This document shows positions 63,201 to 64,000 of a stretch of DNA of 64,000 bases, piece by piece (position 1 is the first letter of the stretch; each line of letters starts with the position of its first letter). Source of the DNA: Burkholderiales bacterium. GTDB taxonomy: Bacteria; Pseudomonadota; Gammaproteobacteria; Burkholderiales; SG8-41. Under the pieces are notes generated by a model, which did no database searches, was not told the DNA's origin, and saw only the letters and a program-made list of their open reading frames with translations. Both the position numbers and the translations under genes were made by a program. Where the stretch lies: NCBI GenBank assembly GCA_019749945.1, contig JAIEPF010000001.1, forward strand, positions 124,001 through 188,000, read 5' to 3'.

Positions 63201-64000
63201 TCAGGCCGCGGCGAGGCTTCCGGTTTCGACCGCGGCGATCGCCTTGGCCTGGTTCAGATCCTGCGCATAACCCGTGCCGTAGAGACAGCAGGCAAACTGG
63301 TTGGCAATCGGCACCGGCATCGGAATGCGGCCCTCGAGCACGCCGCTGATCCAGTGCGCGGTGCCCTTCAGATCATGCGCCGCCGGCAGCGGATGCGCGC
63401 AGCGCGGCGTGACTTCGGCATCGAACAACAGCCGCGACACGCCGTCCCGCACCAGTTCGATGCCCGGCCGGCATTGCGCATCGACGACGGGATCACCATC
63501 GCGGGTTTCGAACAGCAGCGCGGTTTTCTCCACGTCGCAAAGCAGCGATTGCAGCACCAGGCGTTCATGACCGTGTTCCGCCGGGATCAGTTGCAATGCG
63601 CTGCCGCCGAAGGGATCGGCCAGCCGCGCCAGCACGCGTGCCAGCGCACCGCCGCCGAGACGCACACGCAGGGCCAGCAGGTCGGCCAGCGCCGGCGCCA
63701 GCGCGCCGGTCGGCACGAAGGCGAGATTCCCGGTCTGCAGTTCCCGTTGCGCCTGGGCAAGACTGGCGCAGGGCATGATGCCCATTTCACGAAAAATATA
63801 GGCCGATGCCACGCCGTGTTCGCCGCTGAGCATGCCGTGCACCAGCACGGGAATGCCCAGGCGCTGCAGGCTGATCGCGAGCAGCGGCAGCAGATTCGGC
63901 TGCTCGCGCAATGCGCCGTAACTCGGCATCAGCACCGGCCGCCATTGCGTGTCCGGCGCCGTCATCTGGAACACCCGCGTCGACAAGGCGGACAGCACGC
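63201..64000 (-). CDS. YbiB/TrpD2-like protein, C-terminal part (cut by window end)
   Basis: About 266 C-terminal residues; the frame is open to the window edge. Related to YbiB and TrpD (VLMPSYGALREQPNLLPLLAI in outline; IPVLVHGMLSGEHGV; NQFACCLYGTGYAQDL). It shows the normal family C-terminus (ACCLYGTG followed by about 20 residues), which helps reveal that the first YbiB-like protein (15369-16325) has an altered tail. The GLRxS.HT region is weakly kept, so it is a divergent paralogue. Confidence 0.82.
   Translation of the reverse strand, partial: VLSALSTRVFQMTAPDTQWRPVLMPSYGALREQPNLLPLLAISLQRLGIPVLVHGMLSGEHGVASAYIFREMGIMPCASLAQAQRELQTGNLAFVPTGALAPALADLLALRVRLGGGALARVLARLADPFGGSALQLIPAEHGHERLVLQSLLCDVEKTALLFETRDGDPVVDAQCRPGIELVRDGVSRLLFDAEVTPRCAHPLPAAHDLKGTAHWISGVLEGRIPMPVPIANQFACCLYGTGYAQDLNQAKAIAAVETGSLAAA

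Overview
This 64 kb window is GC-rich, gene-dense bacterial chromosome. It is most likely betaproteobacterial (Burkholderiales or Nitrosomonadales type). The evidence is a DUF3567 protein, two Bug/TctC-type periplasmic binding proteins, and the housekeeping orders queA-tgt-yajC-secD-secF, pcnB-folK-deoxynucleoside kinase-panB-panC, and dut-coaBC-radC-rpmB-rpmG. No phage, insertion sequence or CRISPR array was seen. Two AT-richer genes of unknown function (16338-17102 and 57161-57622) look foreign to the background.

Layout. 1-2039: start of a methylmalonate-semialdehyde dehydrogenase gene and an orphan lutB. 2103-14547: a complete nitrate/nitrite assimilation cluster. It runs nasT (ANTAR antiterminator), a leader with a hexaloop hairpin and an intrinsic terminator, nrtA-nrtB-nrtD (uptake), an FAD reductase and nasA (nitrate to nitrite), cobA (siroheme precursor), nirB-nirD (nitrite to ammonium) and a DUF1348 gene. 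14560-15187: mazEF toxin-antitoxin. 15369-20481: ybiB, a low-GC unknown gene, an amidohydrolase, and a three-gene set of a double winged-helix regulator, an SRPBCC protein and a beta-propeller protein. 20619-26649 (minus): lutA 18 kb from lutB, a Bug-sulfatase pair, and a haemagglutinin-type secreted protein behind two palindromic operator-like sites. 26985-33073: a degenerate serine protease joined to greB, an IclR regulator, an exonuclease/GIY-YIG fusion, a Bug protein with a class II aldolase, and DUF3567.

33188-64000 is mostly housekeeping: EamA transporter, purB, thioesterase, dedA, the Sec/queuosine operon, tRNA-Leu(CAA), the pantothenate/folate/polyadenylation operon, a HAD phosphatase, hda, perM, purM-purN, two DUF3108 genes, rsmB, an MscS channel, an acyl desaturase, ribosomal proteins L33 and L28, radC, coaBC, dut, cbiX, DUF192, sodB, a PuuD-like membrane protein and a second YbiB-like gene cut by the window end.

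The least explained structure is intergenic. (1) At least seven copies of an AT-rich motif (AATAAAAACAATNACTTA) sit near gene starts or overlap gene ends, one of them inside lutA. (2) A family of long inverted repeats is built from tandem 7-8 nt units beginning GTGA or GTAA; the units differ between sites but match between the two arms, and several begin at the upstream stop codon. (3) Two copies of a CACAGAGG inverted repeat occur, one inside the nitrate transporter operon. Other points of interest are the NasT-type leader without a nasS gene, a purN that appears to start at CTG after a TTG-started purM, a 16-bp duplication of the tRNA-Leu 3' end, and the protease homologue that has lost its catalytic His and Asp.
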